Shown piece by piece: positions 45,527 to 56,723 of a stretch of 64,000 nt of DNA. Each line of letters begins with the position of its first letter. Position 1 is the stretch's first letter. A program made the position numbers and the translations under genes. A model generated the notes under the pieces. It did no database searches. It was not told where the DNA came from and saw only the letters and a list, made by a program, of their open reading frames with translations. The DNA is from Achatina immaculata (Eukaryota > Mollusca > Gastropoda > Stylommatophora > Achatinidae), in NCBI GenBank assembly GCA_009760885.1, contig CM019716.1:7406938-7470937 (forward strand), given 5' to 3'.

Positions 45527-45722
45527 CCGTACAGCGTCTTCAGTTCAGTTTGACTTCTCTGAACAGCGTCTTCAGTACAGTTTGACTTCTCTGAACAGCG
45601 TCTTCAGTACAGTTTGACTTCTCCGAATAGCGTCTTCAGTACAGTTTGACTTCTCCGAACAGCGTCTTCAGTACAGTATGACTTCTCCGAACAGCGTCTT
45701 CAGTACAGTTTGACTTCTCCGT
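45527..45722. repeat. 32-bp minisatellite, 6 units
   Basis: Units CAGCGTCTTCAGTACAGTTT plus GACTTCTCCGAA. Confidence 0.95.
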
Positions 45723-45835
45723 AGATCTAAGATGGCCGAAACTGTCCAATGAGCTACGTGTGGTCCGCTCACTGTTGTTCTGCTGTGCTTTGTCGAAAAA
45801 CTATCATCTTGTTGGTGTTTATTGTCTGTTAAGGC

Positions 45836-45892
45836 CTCCCTCCCTCCCTCCCTTCCCTCTCTCTCTCTCTCTCTCTTACACACACACAACAT
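45836..45892. repeat. (CCCT)n (CT)n (CA)n microsatellite
   Basis: Compound pyrimidine tract then CA. Confidence 0.93.
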
Positions 45893-45955
45893 AAAGACAC
45901 ACCTGTATAGACGTACCAGTATAATTTCTAATACAGCAAAAATAAGCATACTTGA

Positions 45956-46001
45956 ACAACAACAACAACAACATCATCATCATCATCATCATCATCATCA
46001 T
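45956..46001. repeat. (CAA)n (CAT)n microsatellite, LINE tail
   Basis: Reads (GAT)n then (GTT)n on the strand of the adjacent LINE fragment, that is, its 3' tail. Confidence 0.9.
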
Positions 46002-46115
46002 TCACTCCTTTGAGAACATAGGCCACTGATAAAGTCATCCCTGTTCTTGGAATTATTCTCTACTTCCTTCCATCTTGTCTCTGACATTCCCTTCTCCAAG
46101 TAAGTCTAGGTCTTG
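46002..46115 (-). pseudogene. LINE 3'-end fragment (family D, copy 2)
   Basis: Matches 5615-5757 (TTCACTCCTTTGAGAACATA, TCATCCCTGTTCTTGGAATT, TCCAAGTAAGTCTAGGTCTT) with two internal deletions of about 10-16 bp. Encodes the degraded LINE C-terminal end on the reverse strand, followed by the GAT tail. Confidence 0.8.
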
Positions 46116-46359
46116 TTCGTCTTACATGAACATAATACTACATCAGTCATTTACTGATCAAAATGACTTAATTACTTGTCATCTCACTTCACGATATAAA
46201 ATATTCAAATTTCATGCAAATTAGAACATTTTTTCAACAAATTAACAACAGACATGAAAAAAAAAACTGGAAAAAAAGTTAATTCAACAACAAGAAAAAA
46301 AATTATGAAGAGACAAAAAGAGCAACGTAGATTTTGAAAACATTTGAAGCTGTGCATAT

Positions 46360-46766
46360 AGAATAATATATCAAAAGTAAAAGTTATCATAGAAAAATGT
46401 ATCAAATGTAAAAGTTATCACAGAAAAATGTACCAAAAGTAAAAGTAATTATAGAAAAAATATCAAAAGCAAACGTTATCACAGAAAAATGTATTGAAAG
46501 TAAGTTATCACACAAAGTTGTATCAAAAGTAAAAGTTGTGATAGAAAAAAATATCAAAAGTAAAAGTTATCACAGAAAAATGTACCAAAAGTAAAAGTTA
46601 TCACAGAAAAATGTATCGAAAGTAAAAGTTATCACAGAAAAATGTACCAAAAGTAAAAGTTATCACAGAAAAATGTATCGAAAGCAAAAGTTATCACACA
46701 AAATTGTATCAAAAGTAAAAGTTATGATAGAAAAAAATATCACAAGTAAAAGTTATCACAAACATA
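46360..46766. repeat. 31-bp minisatellite, about 13 units
   Basis: Units AAAGTTATCACAGAAAAATG plus TACCAAAAGTA; TATCGAAAG and TGATAGAAAAAAAT variants. Confidence 0.94.
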
Positions 46767-46844
46767 GGTCATAATCCAGACGAGGCCCTTTTTTATGCAG
46801 CAATATAATTTGCGCACGGATATATTTGTATATAACACATTCAT

Positions 46845-46975
46845 AGTGATGATGATGATGATGGTGATGATGATGGTGATGATGATGGTGATGATGATGA
46901 TGATGATGATGATGATGCTGATGATGATGATGGATGATGATGATGATGATGTCGGTGGTGATAATGATGATAATG
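46845..46975. repeat. (GAT)n microsatellite
   Basis: GATGATGAT with GGT substitutions. Confidence 0.96.
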
Positions 46976-47687
46976 GTTAGTGATATAGCTTTAGACTCAT
47001 ACAGAGGCTGAGGTCATCAGTTTCAGCAAAACAAGACATGAAGATGGTAATATTACAGAGCACATTAACTCGCTTGATACACAAAACTAGACGCCAACAA
47101 AGAACAAAAAATAATTCAGCAGTACCTGTGCATGTACAACACAACTATGCACAAACTTTACGTGATAGTAATAGACAAACAATGTAATATTTCAACTACT
47201 GCCTTCGCCAAACACTGCCCAAAAATAACAACTAAGAGGAGATAACACTTGAGACCAAAATTTAAAAAAAGATTATACCAGTTGTCTCCTTCTAAAAAAA
47301 AAACGTCTGCCAAACGTCATTGTTTGGCCAATGTCAGAGAGAAAGTACGGAATACCGTTAAATCAGAGTTGTGCATCTTCTTAGCCGAAACAAGACTTGG
47401 GACACAGCAAAACATGTGCACGTTACACAAAGCTTCACTTCCAGAATGTGGTAATATTTTATAGTTAAAACTACGCTGACAGCGAACTCCTCTGTTTGCT
47501 TCTCTGGGCCCAGATAACATCACCGATATCTTCAAGTATCCAGATACAAAACCGCACTCATTCTCTCTTGTAACCGATGCCATGATGACTACTAGTATCG
47601 TGCATCCAGTGATTTAGTGTACTTCCATCTCCTGATCCGACTTCGCTAAAGTTGATGACCTCATTAACTGTTCGAGTCTAAAAGTAT

Positions 47688-47692
<5 letters not shown>
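46976..47692. other. Unassigned DNA with one reverse frame of interest
   Basis: The reverse strand at 47317-47583 has an 88-codon frame starting MASVTRENECGFVSGYLKI. Composition is less repetitive than elsewhere, and the GYLKISVMLSGP stretch faintly recalls C2/ferlin-type segments, but I cannot support a gene from this alone. Confidence 0.3.
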
Positions 47693-47736
<44 letters not shown>

Positions 47737-47762
47737 CATCATCATCAACAACAACAGCAACA
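47693..47762. repeat. (AATC)n then ATC/CAA microsatellite
   Basis: About ten AATC units, then CATCATCAT and CAACAACAG. Confidence 0.95.
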
Positions 47763-47837
47763 ACCACAATGACAGCAGCGGTAACAGTCCTATTAGCTAC
47801 CAGTACGACTTAAAAAAATGTCTACAGCTTTGTTTGA

Positions 47838-48312
47838 CTTGACATATGAACATATTGACTTAATTTTACTTGACATGTTGACTTTATTTTACTTGACATA
47901 TTGACTTTGTTTTACTTGACATAAGTTTTGCTTGATATATAAACTTTGTTTTACTTCACATAAGTTGTACTTTACATGCTGACTGCTTTACTTGACAAAT
48001 TAGCTTTGTTTTACTTGACATATGAACTTTGTTTTACTTGACATATAAACTTTGTTTTAGTTGACATATGAACTTTGTTTTACTTGACATATGAACTTTG
48101 TTTTACTTGACATATGAACTTTGTTTTACTTGACATATGAACTTTGTTTTACTTGACATATTGACTTTGTTTTACTTGACATAAGTTTTACTTGACATAT
48201 GAACTTTGTTTTACTTGACATATTGACTTTACTTTACTTGACATATTGACTTTGTTTTATTTGACGTGTTTTACTTGACATATTGACTTTATTTTACTTG
48301 ACATATGGGCAG
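47838..48312. repeat. 23-bp minisatellite, about 20 units
   Basis: Units TTGACATATGAACTTTGTTT plus TAC, with ATATTGACTT variants and shortened units. Confidence 0.94.
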
Positions 48313-48639
48313 TCAGAAACGGACCAGGTAAAAAGTATTCTAATCTAACATCAATTTCTTGTTATCTTGTTTGGAGATAACAGTCCAGTACACGGAAAAG
48401 GTACGAATAACCACAGGCTAAGATCCCCTGGTGTCTTACAGTTGATATCAATGCCAGTAAAACTAAGTGATGTCGCGCATATTCTTGAAATGATACAAAG
48501 TTCAAAGGAGAAGAGGCGGATGATAAAAGGAATGTAGATATGCATACATGACAGGATCAAAACACGAGGATAAAAGTATAACTCTAGTCAGACAGTGTTA
48601 AGATCCACCAGTCTATGACTAGCACCAGAGATAAGAATT
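48313..48639. other. Unassigned DNA
   Basis: No feature seen. Confidence 0.5.
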
Positions 48640-49045
48640 CTGACCTATTAGTCACATCTCCGTCACATATCAGTCATATATCGGTCACATATAGTTACGT
48701 AAACAAAAATTTCCGTTTCCATGTCGTTAAGGCATATTGTGGATACGGTGCTAGGCCCGTGTTTTCATTGACCTTCGGCACATGAAAGTTTGATCAAGTC
48801 AGTATCACGTCTGGCAGTTTTACCTTCCCAGATTTCTCTGGTACTTATTTTTAGAGTCACATATCGGTCACATATAAGTTACATGTCAGTAATACTTTGT
48901 TAAAAGATATATCAATCACATATAAGTGATATGTCATTCACATGTCAGTCTTATATCAGTCACATATAGTCACATATCCGTCATATATCAGTTACATATC
49001 GGTCACATATCAGTCACAGTCACATATTAGTCACATATAATATGT
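48640..49045. repeat. Degenerate 10- to 11-bp repeat (CACATATCAGT)
   Basis: CACATATCAGT, CACATATCGGT and CATATATCAGT copies, interrupted at about 48700-48850 by other DNA. Confidence 0.8.
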
Positions 49046-49344
49046 TGTTATTATAGTCTATGTTATATCTAATTTCAAACTTGTTCAGAAGTACGCCGTT
49101 CTCTTTGGAATCAGGTTCTCTGGATTGGTGCGAGTACTCCTTAGCACCCATAAGAATCTTTATGTATTGGGGGCCTTCGACAGGGAAGTTAAAACTCACT
49201 AATTTCAATGTAAGAAGATCAACCTTTATAAACTCGGTCATTCTCATCCAGCATTTGTAGGTAACAGAACTGAATGATTCTTAGAAAACATTTGTGTCTT
49301 GTATGTTTATTTGACTGGATTATTTCCAGATAATAAATGACAGA

Positions 49345-49805
49345 GCTTTGTAAGAGGGACAACACAGATGTTAGTATCATAGGCAGAGAGGATTTGTCAG
49401 AGGTACAGCAAAGATGTTAGTTTAAAAAACAGAGAGGGTTTTGTCAGAGGGACAGCAGATATGTCAGTATCAAAGACAGAGAGGGCTTTGTCAGAGGGAC
49501 AGCAGATATGTCAGTATCAAAGACAGAGAGGGTTTTGTCAGAGGGACAGCAGATATGTCAGTATCAAAGACAGAGAGGGCTTTGTTAGAGGGACAGCAGA
49601 AATGTCAGTATCAAAGGGAGAGAGAGAGAGGGCATTGTTAAAGGGACAGCAGAGATGTCAGCGTCAAAGATAGAAAGGGCTTTGTTGAGGGACAGCAGCA
49701 ATGTCAGTGTCAGAGAGAGGGAGGGCTTTGTTAGAGGGACAGCAGAGATGTCATTATCAAAGACAGAAAGTGCTTTGTTAGCGGGGCATCAGAGATGCCA
49801 GTATA
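49345..49805. repeat. 47-bp minisatellite, about 10 units
   Basis: Units GGGCTTTGTCAGAGGGACAG, CAGATATGTCAGTATCAAAG, ACAGAGA. It is unrelated to the other 47-bp arrays. Confidence 0.95.
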
Positions 49806-50479
49806 GAGAGCAATAGCCGGTCAAAGCTCTATGGAACTTGACCATAAACAAGAGATGAAAGAGATGACTACTGGGGTAAAACTGGTTCTATTAATAAGGT
49901 AAACAGAAATGTATGGTTCAGTTTTACAAAACGACAAAAAAAAAAAAATAGGAAAGTGAGCAGAAACACAAATGGCAGAGGATAAGGAAGTAAGATGATA
50001 ACTTATAAATGAAGAACATACAACGTGCAATATTTCGGCATGAGCCTTTTTCAAGGATTACATACAAGGACAACACAAAACATAAAAAAAAGAAAAAACG
50101 TAGCTTTTTGTGGTCTCCTCCTGCTTTGAAAGACGGTCATAAATGGCCCAAGTAAACGGGACTCTAGGATGGGAAGGAAGTGAATGACGTAGGATAACAA
50201 CTTCAAAACTTCAGTCAACAGAAACCTTAGGCGGTGTGGATGGACAGCGAGAGAACAATAGGTGGGGGGGGGGAGTACAAAAAGAGGCAAGGAAGCTATA
50301 AACGCCTGGAGGCTGTTACAGAAGAAGGAAGGATCCTTTATGCTGAAACTGCAGCGGAATGAGTGGAGCTGAAGAAAGAAAGAAGGAAAGAAAGAAAGAG
50401 GTAGCAGAAAGCAGAAGGAAATTTAAAGAAGCTTAAAGGAAACTGAATTTGCTGTTAATTCCCCTTTTCTTCCTTAGCT
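49806..50479. other. Unassigned DNA
   Basis: A12 near 49937, G9 near 50262 and AAAG repeats at 50372-50398. No gene. Confidence 0.5.
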
Positions 50480-50595
50480 CCACAAGGAGCCAGGTACCTA
50501 TTTCTAAAATATGACTGACAAGGGCTCCTCCAGCTGGGACTGGACTACTGACCTTCACCGTGACAGAGGAGGGTATCTACCTGCCATCTTTGTTG
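50480..50595 (-). repeat. Possible tRNA-derived SINE relic
   Basis: Forward TCCAGCTGGGACTGGACTAC then TGACCTTCACCGTGACAGAG, and upstream AGCCAGGTACCTATTT, resemble the B-box side and body of tRNA-derived SINEs common in molluscs (GGTACC.ATTT and a CAGCTGGGA.TCGAAC core). The B box is degenerate. Confidence 0.35.
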
Positions 50596-50763
50596 TGAGG
50601 GTTTGCTTATCAGGTCCAGGGTACGAGTTAAGGAAGGTCGTCGGAGTTAATCCTGCTTGATCCTAGGATCAAGGATCCTCATCGGGCGCGAAGGGTGCCA
50701 AGAGCTCAATGTCGCAATTTGGAGGAAGACCATCACGAAATCAACAACTTTCATACTGGCATC

Positions 50764-50960
50764 GTCAACCAATAAACACCTAGAGAATTGGGATCAGCAG
50801 CCAATCAAAAACTAGTAAACTAAGACTACCAACCAATCAAGAACTGTTAAATTGAGACCACCAGCCAGTCAAAAACTAGTAATCGGAGAACATCTGCCAA
50901 TCAAGAGCTAATAAACTGTATCATCAACCAATCAATGACCAGCGAACTGGTACAGCGACT
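50764..50960. repeat. 32-bp degenerate minisatellite (CCAATCAA)
   Basis: Six units starting CCAATCAARARCTARTAAAC. Confidence 0.85.
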
Positions 50961-51604
50961 GCTTCGTGGCGCTTATGAGCGAGACTGAGATTTTAGAATG
51001 TTAGTAACGCCTACACCAAGACAGCATTCACTGGATAGCAATAACCACCAGCAGTATTACACCATCAAACTGCCACAGACAGTAAAAAAGAACAATGAAA
51101 ACCAAGCTTACTTTTATAATCTAATTCATAATTTAAAAAATCAGTTTTTTTACATACCTGCGCAACTTGGACTTACGTATCTGGCATCAAGTAACAAGTC
51201 TAGATTATTTCCAAGCAATAAACATCACATATGTTGCTGTAATAACATAACGCGAGTGTTGAGAAATAATAATTGCACAAGTCCCAGTATTAATACAGTA
51301 TATTTAGTCCAATACAGGGCATTATGGAAAACCGCGTGGGTGCTTTATGCAACAAAATTCTATAGATGATGATAATGTTGTACGTATAAAGATTCTTGAT
51401 ACAACACACTTGTGCAGGAGATAGTAACATAGTATGCTTATTTTGTATACTACAAATGTGTATAAATGATAATAATATTGTTATGAATTTTTAATACACC
51501 AAAATTATATAGATGATGATAATGTTGCAATGTATACTGTTTTCACATCTCCATAGCATAACATAATTAAAACTTAGTATACATATGGAAAACATAAGGA
51601 AAAC
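50961..51604. other. Unassigned AT-rich DNA
   Basis: A 123-codon frame at 50998-51369 has no recognisable domain. Short repeats of TATAGATGATGATAATGTTG near 51362 and 51509. Confidence 0.45.
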
Positions 51605-51639
51605 AAAATTATGCAAATAATCGAGTAACAGTTGCATAA

Positions 51640-51829
51640 ATGACGACACGAACAGTTGTATAAATGATAACACGAACCGTTGTGTAAATGATAACACGAA
51701 TAGTTGTATAAATGATAACACGAACAGTTGTATAAATGATAACACGAACCGTTGTATAAACGATAACTCGAACCGTTGTATAAATGATAACACGAACCGT
51801 TGTATAAATGATAACACGAACCGTTGTGT
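51640..51829. repeat. 24-bp minisatellite, left part
   Basis: Units AACCGTTGTATAAATGATAA plus CACG, eight copies, interrupted by the LINE at 51830 and resumed at 56316. Confidence 0.95.
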
Positions 51830-51866
51830 CTTCTTCTTCTTCTTCTTCTTCGTTCGCATTGTCTGT

Positions 51867-53194
51867 CTATACCTGCAGTCCTGTCTCTTGGATAAATTTC
51901 ACTGTTTTTTGTAATTCGTGTATAGAACCGTAGAGCTTATCTTCTTTAGTGGTTTCACTGGGCCAGTAATTATTTCTCAGTGTCTCATAGTTGGTGCAGT
52001 TCTGAAGGATATGTTCCACAGTTTGGGGCACCTGGACACATGTACATAGATTAGTAGTACCAACCTTAAACTTTGTATACATATGACTTCGGAGTCGGGT
52101 GTGTCCTGTTCGGAGATGAAAATGGTGACTTGTTCCTTTCTGTTTAGCATGTGATAGTCATCATGTGGTGGTGTTTGTGGCTTCCTGTAGGTTTTTATCA
52201 TGGTTTTCTTCTGATTACAGGTGACTGGTATGTCTGGTTGCTCCATTTCAGTGCCCTCTTTGGCCAGATGGTCAGCTTTCTCATTGCCTGGTATCCCACA
52301 GTGGGAGGGAATCCATTGCAAAATGACTCCATGTTGTAAGCCAATTTTTGACAAGGCATCCTTAAGGTCTGGTAGTTTGTTGCACTGAAGAGCTTCCAGT
52401 ACTGATCTTGTATCTGTGAGAATTACTACAGGACATGTATCAATTCTAGAGTCTGATAGTTTTTCAACTGCAGCAATAATTGCCCTAACTTCTGCATCAT
52501 AGTTGTTGCAGTATTTACCAGTGGGTATGGAAATCTTGTCAGTGGTGTTGTTTGGATATTCAGTATGTGCTCCTGCCCCTCCATTCTTTATGGCATTGTG
52601 TGCAGATCCGTCTGTATACACACGTATCCAGGTGTCACATGGATATTTGTCATCTATCACACTAAATGTGGCTGTTGATCTTACAAGGCTGCTTTGCATC
52701 TCGCCATTCTGCACACCTTTCACTTCAGTCTGAATAGTTATTTGTGTATAATCTGCTTCTTTCCATGGTGTATGCTCTGGTACAGATGATAATGGAGTGA
52801 CTACAGTTGGAAGGTCAGGTATCAGCTTACGCATACGCTTGGCCTGGTGAATGAAGCTGCTTCTTTTAAGCCAGCTTAATGCCAAGTTATTGAATCTCTC
52901 CTTCAGGGGATGGCTTACAGAGCTAAGGAATTTCTCTCTCATGGTCATGACCTTTGTGTCTCTACGTTCCTTTAGCGCTTGAACACCAACTATTTTCTGC
53001 ATTTCTACTATTGGTGTGGACCTCATGGCACCTGTGATAATCCGTAGTGACTGATTTTGAACCTTGTCTAGATTATGCAGCGTAGTGTTTGATGCTGTGC
53101 ACCAAGATGTTGAGCCATATTCTAAATGTGGTAGAATACTTTGCTGATATACATTCTTGAGGATTCTTTCACTTAGCTCTCCATGTGGTTCCAC
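51867..53194 (-). pseudogene. LINE ORF2, thumb, RNase H and C-terminal zinc-like segment
   Basis: After a frameshift near 53190 the frame reads ILPHLEYGSTSWCTAS (thumb), then RNase H: RVYTDGSAHNAIKNGGAGA (Asp), NYDAEVRAIIAAVEKL (Glu), VVILTDTRSVLEAL (Asp), QWIPSHCGIPGNEKADHLAK (His/Asp). The four acidic positions are present. A one-base frameshift near 52110 changes frame into RTGHTRLRSHMYTKF, NLCTCVQVPQTVEHILQNC (CCHC-like) and the end FIQETGLQV at 51867. RNase H would remove template RNA in the active element. Confidence 0.9.
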
Positions 53195-53258
53195 TTAATT
53201 TTCTTAATATGGCTAGTTTTCGTCTGGATTTAGCTTCTGCACTGTTGATGTGTTGCTT

Positions 53259-54617
53259 TCACGTCAGTTTAGAGTCAAGAGTCACTCCTAAGTATGTGGG
53301 TTGGTTGTCCATCCTTAAGGATATTTCATTTACAAAGATCTTACCTGCTTTCTGTTTAGATGAGAAAGTGAACAGAGTGGTACTTGATTTCTCTGTGTTG
53401 ATACTTACACACCATTTGTTTGTCCATGATGTCAAGATGTCTGCTGCTCTTTGGAGTCTCTGTGTAGCAACTGTCGCATATTCATCTGTACACCACATGA
53501 CCAGATCATCTGCATACAGTGCCGCTTTGATTCCATAGGGAAGTTCCTTGACCAGGTCATTAATGAATACCAGGAATAGTGTAGGCGAAAGGACTCCTCC
53601 TTGTGGTACACCGTGTCGCAGAAGTACTTTCTGGCTTTTGTGTCCATCCATTACTACTCTAGCTCTTCTATTGTGTAAATAGGACTTTATCCAGTTGTAC
53701 AGTCTTCCATTCACATTGCAGTTTCTTAGTTTCCACAGCAGACCTTTTTTCCATACTTTATCAAAGGCTTTCTTCAGGTCTATCTACGCTGCTAGTACAA
53801 GGTTTTTCTCTTGGAATGCATCCTCAACCTCTTGAGAGAGATAGGTCACTTGATCTTCCGTACTGTAGTACTGCCTAAATCCTGCTTGTTGTGGAACGAG
53901 AAGGTTTTCACTTTCTAGGTAACATTTTAGTCTCAGGTCAATGATGCGTTCCATTGTTTTGCATAGGCAGCTAGTGAGACTGATTGGCCTGTAGCTGGAG
54001 GCAGTATCACTGTTTTTCCCTGGCTTTAGCAGTGGTACCATGCTTGCTTCCTTCCAGATTTGAGGTAACTTACCTGTGCTCCAGCACATATTGAAAATAT
54101 CCAACAGCTTTCCCATTGCTGCCATTCCCAGGTTCTTGATCATTTCATTGGACACTCCATCTGGTCCTGGTGATTTCCTTGGTTTCAGTTTACTAACTGC
54201 TAGGTCTAACTCGCTGCGTGTAATTGGTGCATCCATGACCTCCACTTTTCTGACTTGTTCCTCCTCTTTCTGTGGCACGATGCGCACTGCACGCTCTTTC
54301 TCTGGATGGATATCAATGTTGCAGTCCTGTGCAAAAATGCGAGCAAAGTGATCTGCTACCTGCTTACCTGTAAGAGTTTTCCCATCCTCTATTAGTGTCA
54401 TCTTTGTACTTCTTCCAGTACTCTCATCATTTAACTGTTTGATTAGTTTGCACAGTTTCCTTCCATCCTTTTCAAAGTTTAGGGACTCTGTTTTCTCTCT
54501 CCAACCTTCCCGTCTGGCTTGCAGCTTGGCTCTCTGAAATTTGGCCTTAGAATGTTGGTAATTATTGTGGTGTTCTTGGCATGGTCTATTTTCTGCTTGC
54601 TTTCGAGCTGCTTCCAC
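53259..54617 (-). pseudogene. LINE ORF2, reverse transcriptase domain
   Basis: RNA-templated DNA synthesis at the nicked target. The linker (RREGWREKTESLNFEKDGRK) precedes RT motifs in order: SPGPDGVSNEMIK, ASSYRPISLTSCLCKTMERI, QAGFR..YSTEDQV, IDLKKAFDKVW (motif A, Asp), GVPQGGVLSPTLFLVFINDL (motif B), LYADDLVMW (motif C with intact YADD), and NQPTYLGVTLDSKLT. A TAG at 53784-53786 lies just before motif A and a TGA at 53259-53261 after YLGVTLD, each a single-base change from sense. All RT catalytic residues are otherwise retained. Confidence 0.92.
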
Positions 54618-54647
54618 ATCATCATGGAGTTTTCCCAGCTCACTAGA

Positions 54648-55508
54648 CTAGTATGGTTTATAGTTCCTGCGAGCTCCTCTGGGAATGGTTTCACGAGCGG
54701 CCTGAAGGATACAAGCATTGAATTCCTTCACTATGCTGTTAATATCCTTACCTTCTATGGACAGCTGTCCCACCAGGATACCTGTACGATGTCTGTACAT
54801 TGTCCAGTTTGCTTTTTTATAGTTCCATCTGGGGAGAGGGTTACTGATGTTAAGGAGTTCATTTTCTATTGTCAGGAAGACTGGTCGATGATAGCTACCT
54901 CCAAGTTGTTTTCCAGCTTCACGTGTAATGTTCCACTTCAGGTCTGGAGAGTGGAATGCCAGATCTGGTGTTGAGGTTGTACGCCAAGCCCTTGAGTAAA
55001 ATGTTGGGGGATCCATTGGCTGGTTGATCAGGAGAAGTCCATTATCATCCTGCCAGCTCTCAACTTTCTCTCTTCTCTTGTCTATGTGGTCATAGCCCCA
55101 GCTCTGGGAATGGCTGTTAAAATCACCACAGACCATCAGTCTCTCTTTGTGTGGGATTGTTTCTAAAGCAAGTGGGCGGTCATTAGGACAGTAATAGTTA
55201 AGGAGGTGGAAATCTGTATTACTACTTTTTAGATGGATCATCTGATATTCCGCTCCTTCCATGTACACTCCCACCTGACATGCGCTGATGTTATTCTTAA
55301 CAAGTGTGAGTACTCCTCCTTTTCTTCTGTCCTGTCGGTCTGATCTAAAACACTGGTAGCCTCTGATTTTAAAGGCGGCATCTTTGGTTAGGTGTGTCTC
55401 CTGTATGCAACATATACTTACCTGCTCAGTAAAAAGTATGTTCTCTAGTTCAACCTTTTTGCTATAGCCATCTCTAACACTGCTGACACCCTCAGCATTC
55501 CACTGCAT
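54648..55508 (-). pseudogene. LINE ORF2, APE endonuclease domain
   Basis: Nicks target DNA for target-primed reverse transcription. The frame opens at KIMQWNAEGVSS, the usual N-terminal WNANG-type motif, then CCIQETHL (catalytic Glu, about residue 35), GGVLTLVKNNI, LLNYYCPNDRP, MVCGDFNSHSQSWG (catalytic Asp/Asn, about residue 132), DNGLLLINQP and TSTPDLAFHSPDL. The last motif reads GGSYHRPVFL, where family members have SDH: the catalytic Asp is Tyr here, explicable by one G-to-T change. A TAG at 54648 ends the frame before the linker. The frame could extend upstream of the chosen Met to about 55660. Confidence 0.9.
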
Positions 55509-56315
55509 TATTTTAAGTTCTTGCTTTCTGGCTGTTTTCTTCCGTTGTTTTTGGCCAGTAGCTCTACTCTCATGTCTCCTGACTCCACAAGACGAACTGA
55601 GAGGATCTCCAGTAGCATTGGGTGGACCCTTTCGAAGCAGGGGGGCCCTGCACTGAACCTGTCTGGTTAGTCTTCACAGGGCGAGCACGATGTTTGAAAA
55701 CTGCAGATAGAGACATTTCATTAGCGATAATGCGTGTTACCCTGATTTTTGTGATGCGCCTTTTGGCTGGGTAACTCTGACTTCAGCACCTTTCCTTGCT
55801 AGGGCAGACTGTGGTCTTGCTCGGACTGCCATGAAGACAGTGTGGCTGGCCTGGCCAAAACTTTGTTTTCCAGCCTCTGGTAGCTGTATGTAAGTTCCTT
55901 CTCCATGTCAGATGGTTTGGAGACAGTTCCACAAAGACACTTCGACTTTGAGATGAGGAATCTGATGATGATGATATCGATATCCATTTCCCGCTACCTA
56001 TAGTCTGCTGGCTCTGTTTTGTTTACATCATTCTGATAGCCATTGTTGTAAAGACCTATAGGCTTGTCACGTCCTGGATTCATTGGTTTCACACCAGGCT
56101 TCCCTCATCCCCGCCAGAGATCTCCATGTCCCCATCCGTCCACCAACCTGACATTACATTTTACAAAAATAACAATTACAATTAGTGTTGATTGCTACAA
56201 GTTTCTGGGCTACAGAAGTAGGTCAGAGTTTTTAAGCAAACAGATCTATGTTCCCTGTCTCACAAACACTATGTTAAGATAAGTGTGCTCTTAACACAGT
56301 TGTTCTCAGGGGGGA
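55509..56315 (-). other. LINE 5' region with ORF1 remnant
   Basis: About 800 bp upstream of ORF2. A 62-codon frame at 55799-55987 and short frames reading RARPQSALARKGAEVRVTQP are broken by stops. Full elements of this clade carry an ORF1 gag-like gene with zinc knuckles; none is visible, so ORF1 is deleted or degenerate. The terminal C6 at 56310-56315 is the reverse-strand 5' start. Confidence 0.6.
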
Positions 56316-56723
56316 ACCGTTGTGTAAATGATAACACGAACAGTTGTGTAAATGATGACACGAACAGTTGTATAAATGATAACACGAACAGTTGTATAAA
56401 TGATAACACGAACCGTTGTGTAAATGATAACACGAACCGTTGTGTAAATGATAACACGAACAGTTGTATAAATGATAACACGAACCGTTGTATAAATGAT
56501 AACACGAACCGTTGTATAAATGATAACACGAACCGTTGTATAAATGATAACACGAACCGTTGTATAAATGATAACACGAACCGTTGTATAAATGATAACA
56601 CGAACCGTTGTATAAATGATAACACGAACCGTTGTATAAATGATAACACGAACCGTTGTATAAATGATAACACGAACAGTTGTATAAATGATAACACGAA
56701 CCGTTGTATAAATGATAACACGA
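56316..56723. repeat. 24-bp minisatellite, right part
   Basis: Seventeen units of AACCGTTGTATAAATGATAA plus CACG, continuing the array at 51640-51829. It is 8 codons long, giving CINDNTNR on the forward strand and VLSFIQRF on the reverse; both are artefacts. Confidence 0.96.

Larger units (their letters stand above)
51830..56315 (-). mobile_element. Near-full-length RNase H-bearing LINE (family F)
   Basis: On the reverse strand it begins CCCCCCTGAGAACAAC, has about 0.8 kb before ORF2, then endonuclease, reverse transcriptase, RNase H and a C-terminal Cys/His segment, and ends CGAACGAAGAAGAAG. The host 24-bp array resumes on the right, and AACCGTTGTG stands at both junctions (51820-51829 and 56316-56325), a target-site duplication of 10-12 bp. 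Possession of RNase H places it in the I-superclade of APE-type LINEs (I/Nimb-like by inference). ORF1 is reduced: the only traces are short frames at 55720-55990. Three stops and two frameshifts in ORF2 make it inactive but recent. Confidence 0.92.

Noticed and set aside
984..49805. Three 47-bp arrays (984, 30622, 49345) as one satellite family
   Set aside because: Only the period is shared; the unit sequences are unrelated.
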